Made by a program: the position numbers and the translations under genes | Source of the DNA: Diadophis punctatus similis | Taxonomy: Eukaryota > Chordata > Lepidosauria > Squamata > Dipsadidae | Assembly: GCA_023053685.1 (NCBI GenBank) | Contig: JALIGW010000002.1 | Span: forward strand, 254,438,739-254,502,738 | DNA: 64,000 bases | Reading direction: 5' to 3' | The notes under the pieces: generated by a model | What the model was told of the DNA's origin: nothing | The model's input: only the letters and a program-made list of their open reading frames with translations | The model's database searches: none | Shown: one piece after another, positions 63,967-64,000 of the stretch | Layout of the letters: the number at the start of each line of letters is the position of its first letter | Numbering within the stretch: the first letter of the stretch is position 1

Positions 63967-64000
63967 TCTTTCTCTGTCCTGTAAGGAAATTCCAGATAGT

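Overview
The window is vertebrate nuclear DNA, most likely from a squamate reptile and probably a snake. The evidence is indirect: CR1/L3-type LINEs with (AATAG)n or (ATAA)n tails, a tRNA-derived SINE, diverse L1s, many hAT elements and a reptile-style SCAN-KRAB-C2H2 zinc-finger cluster. The species cannot be named from sequence alone.

The only host genes I can support are three tandem, minus-strand paralogues of a SCAN-KRAB-C2H2 zinc-finger family, plus the 5' flank and promoter of a fourth whose exons lie left of base 1. Each gene reads right to left as CpG-rich promoter, SCAN exon with the start codon, 100-bp linker exon, KRAB-A exon, intron, and one long zinc-finger exon. Gene 1 has exons at 18948-18529, 18222-18123, 16998-16873 and 11492-9442. 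They add up in frame to 898 codons with 20 fingers. Gene 2 has exons at 36471-36052, 34159-34060, 33085-32960 and 31442-30043 (681 codons). Its last finger is cut off by a 2-nt deletion. Gene 3 has exons at 63966-63547, 62164-62065, 61102-60977 and 50901-49322 (741 codons). An identical 2-nt deletion strands seven further fingers at 49339-48739. Such proteins normally act in the nucleus: SCAN mediates dimerisation, KRAB recruits corepressors, and the fingers read DNA.

Duplicated promoter blocks lie at about 2350-2990, 24120-24800 and 38850-39480. Each carries a CACGTG E-box and a close match to the CTCF core. Almost everything else is transposon sequence. There are L1 pieces at 925-1590 and 20240-23360, a nearly complete L1 at 51538-57360 and an ORF2-less L1 at 57738-60397. 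There is a CR1/L3 LINE at 40580-44945, CR1 tails, tRNA-SINEs, two solo LTRs and two TA-flanked MITE families. At least eleven hAT elements keep their 8-bp target duplications, ten of them with a central TA.

Because the units are paralogous, filled and empty sites can be read directly against each other. This gives exact element ends and a relative order of insertion and duplication. Two of the hAT elements (3615-5277 and 12453-15796) are built largely of serial long hairpins. No RNA genes, CRISPR arrays or prokaryotic features were seen.
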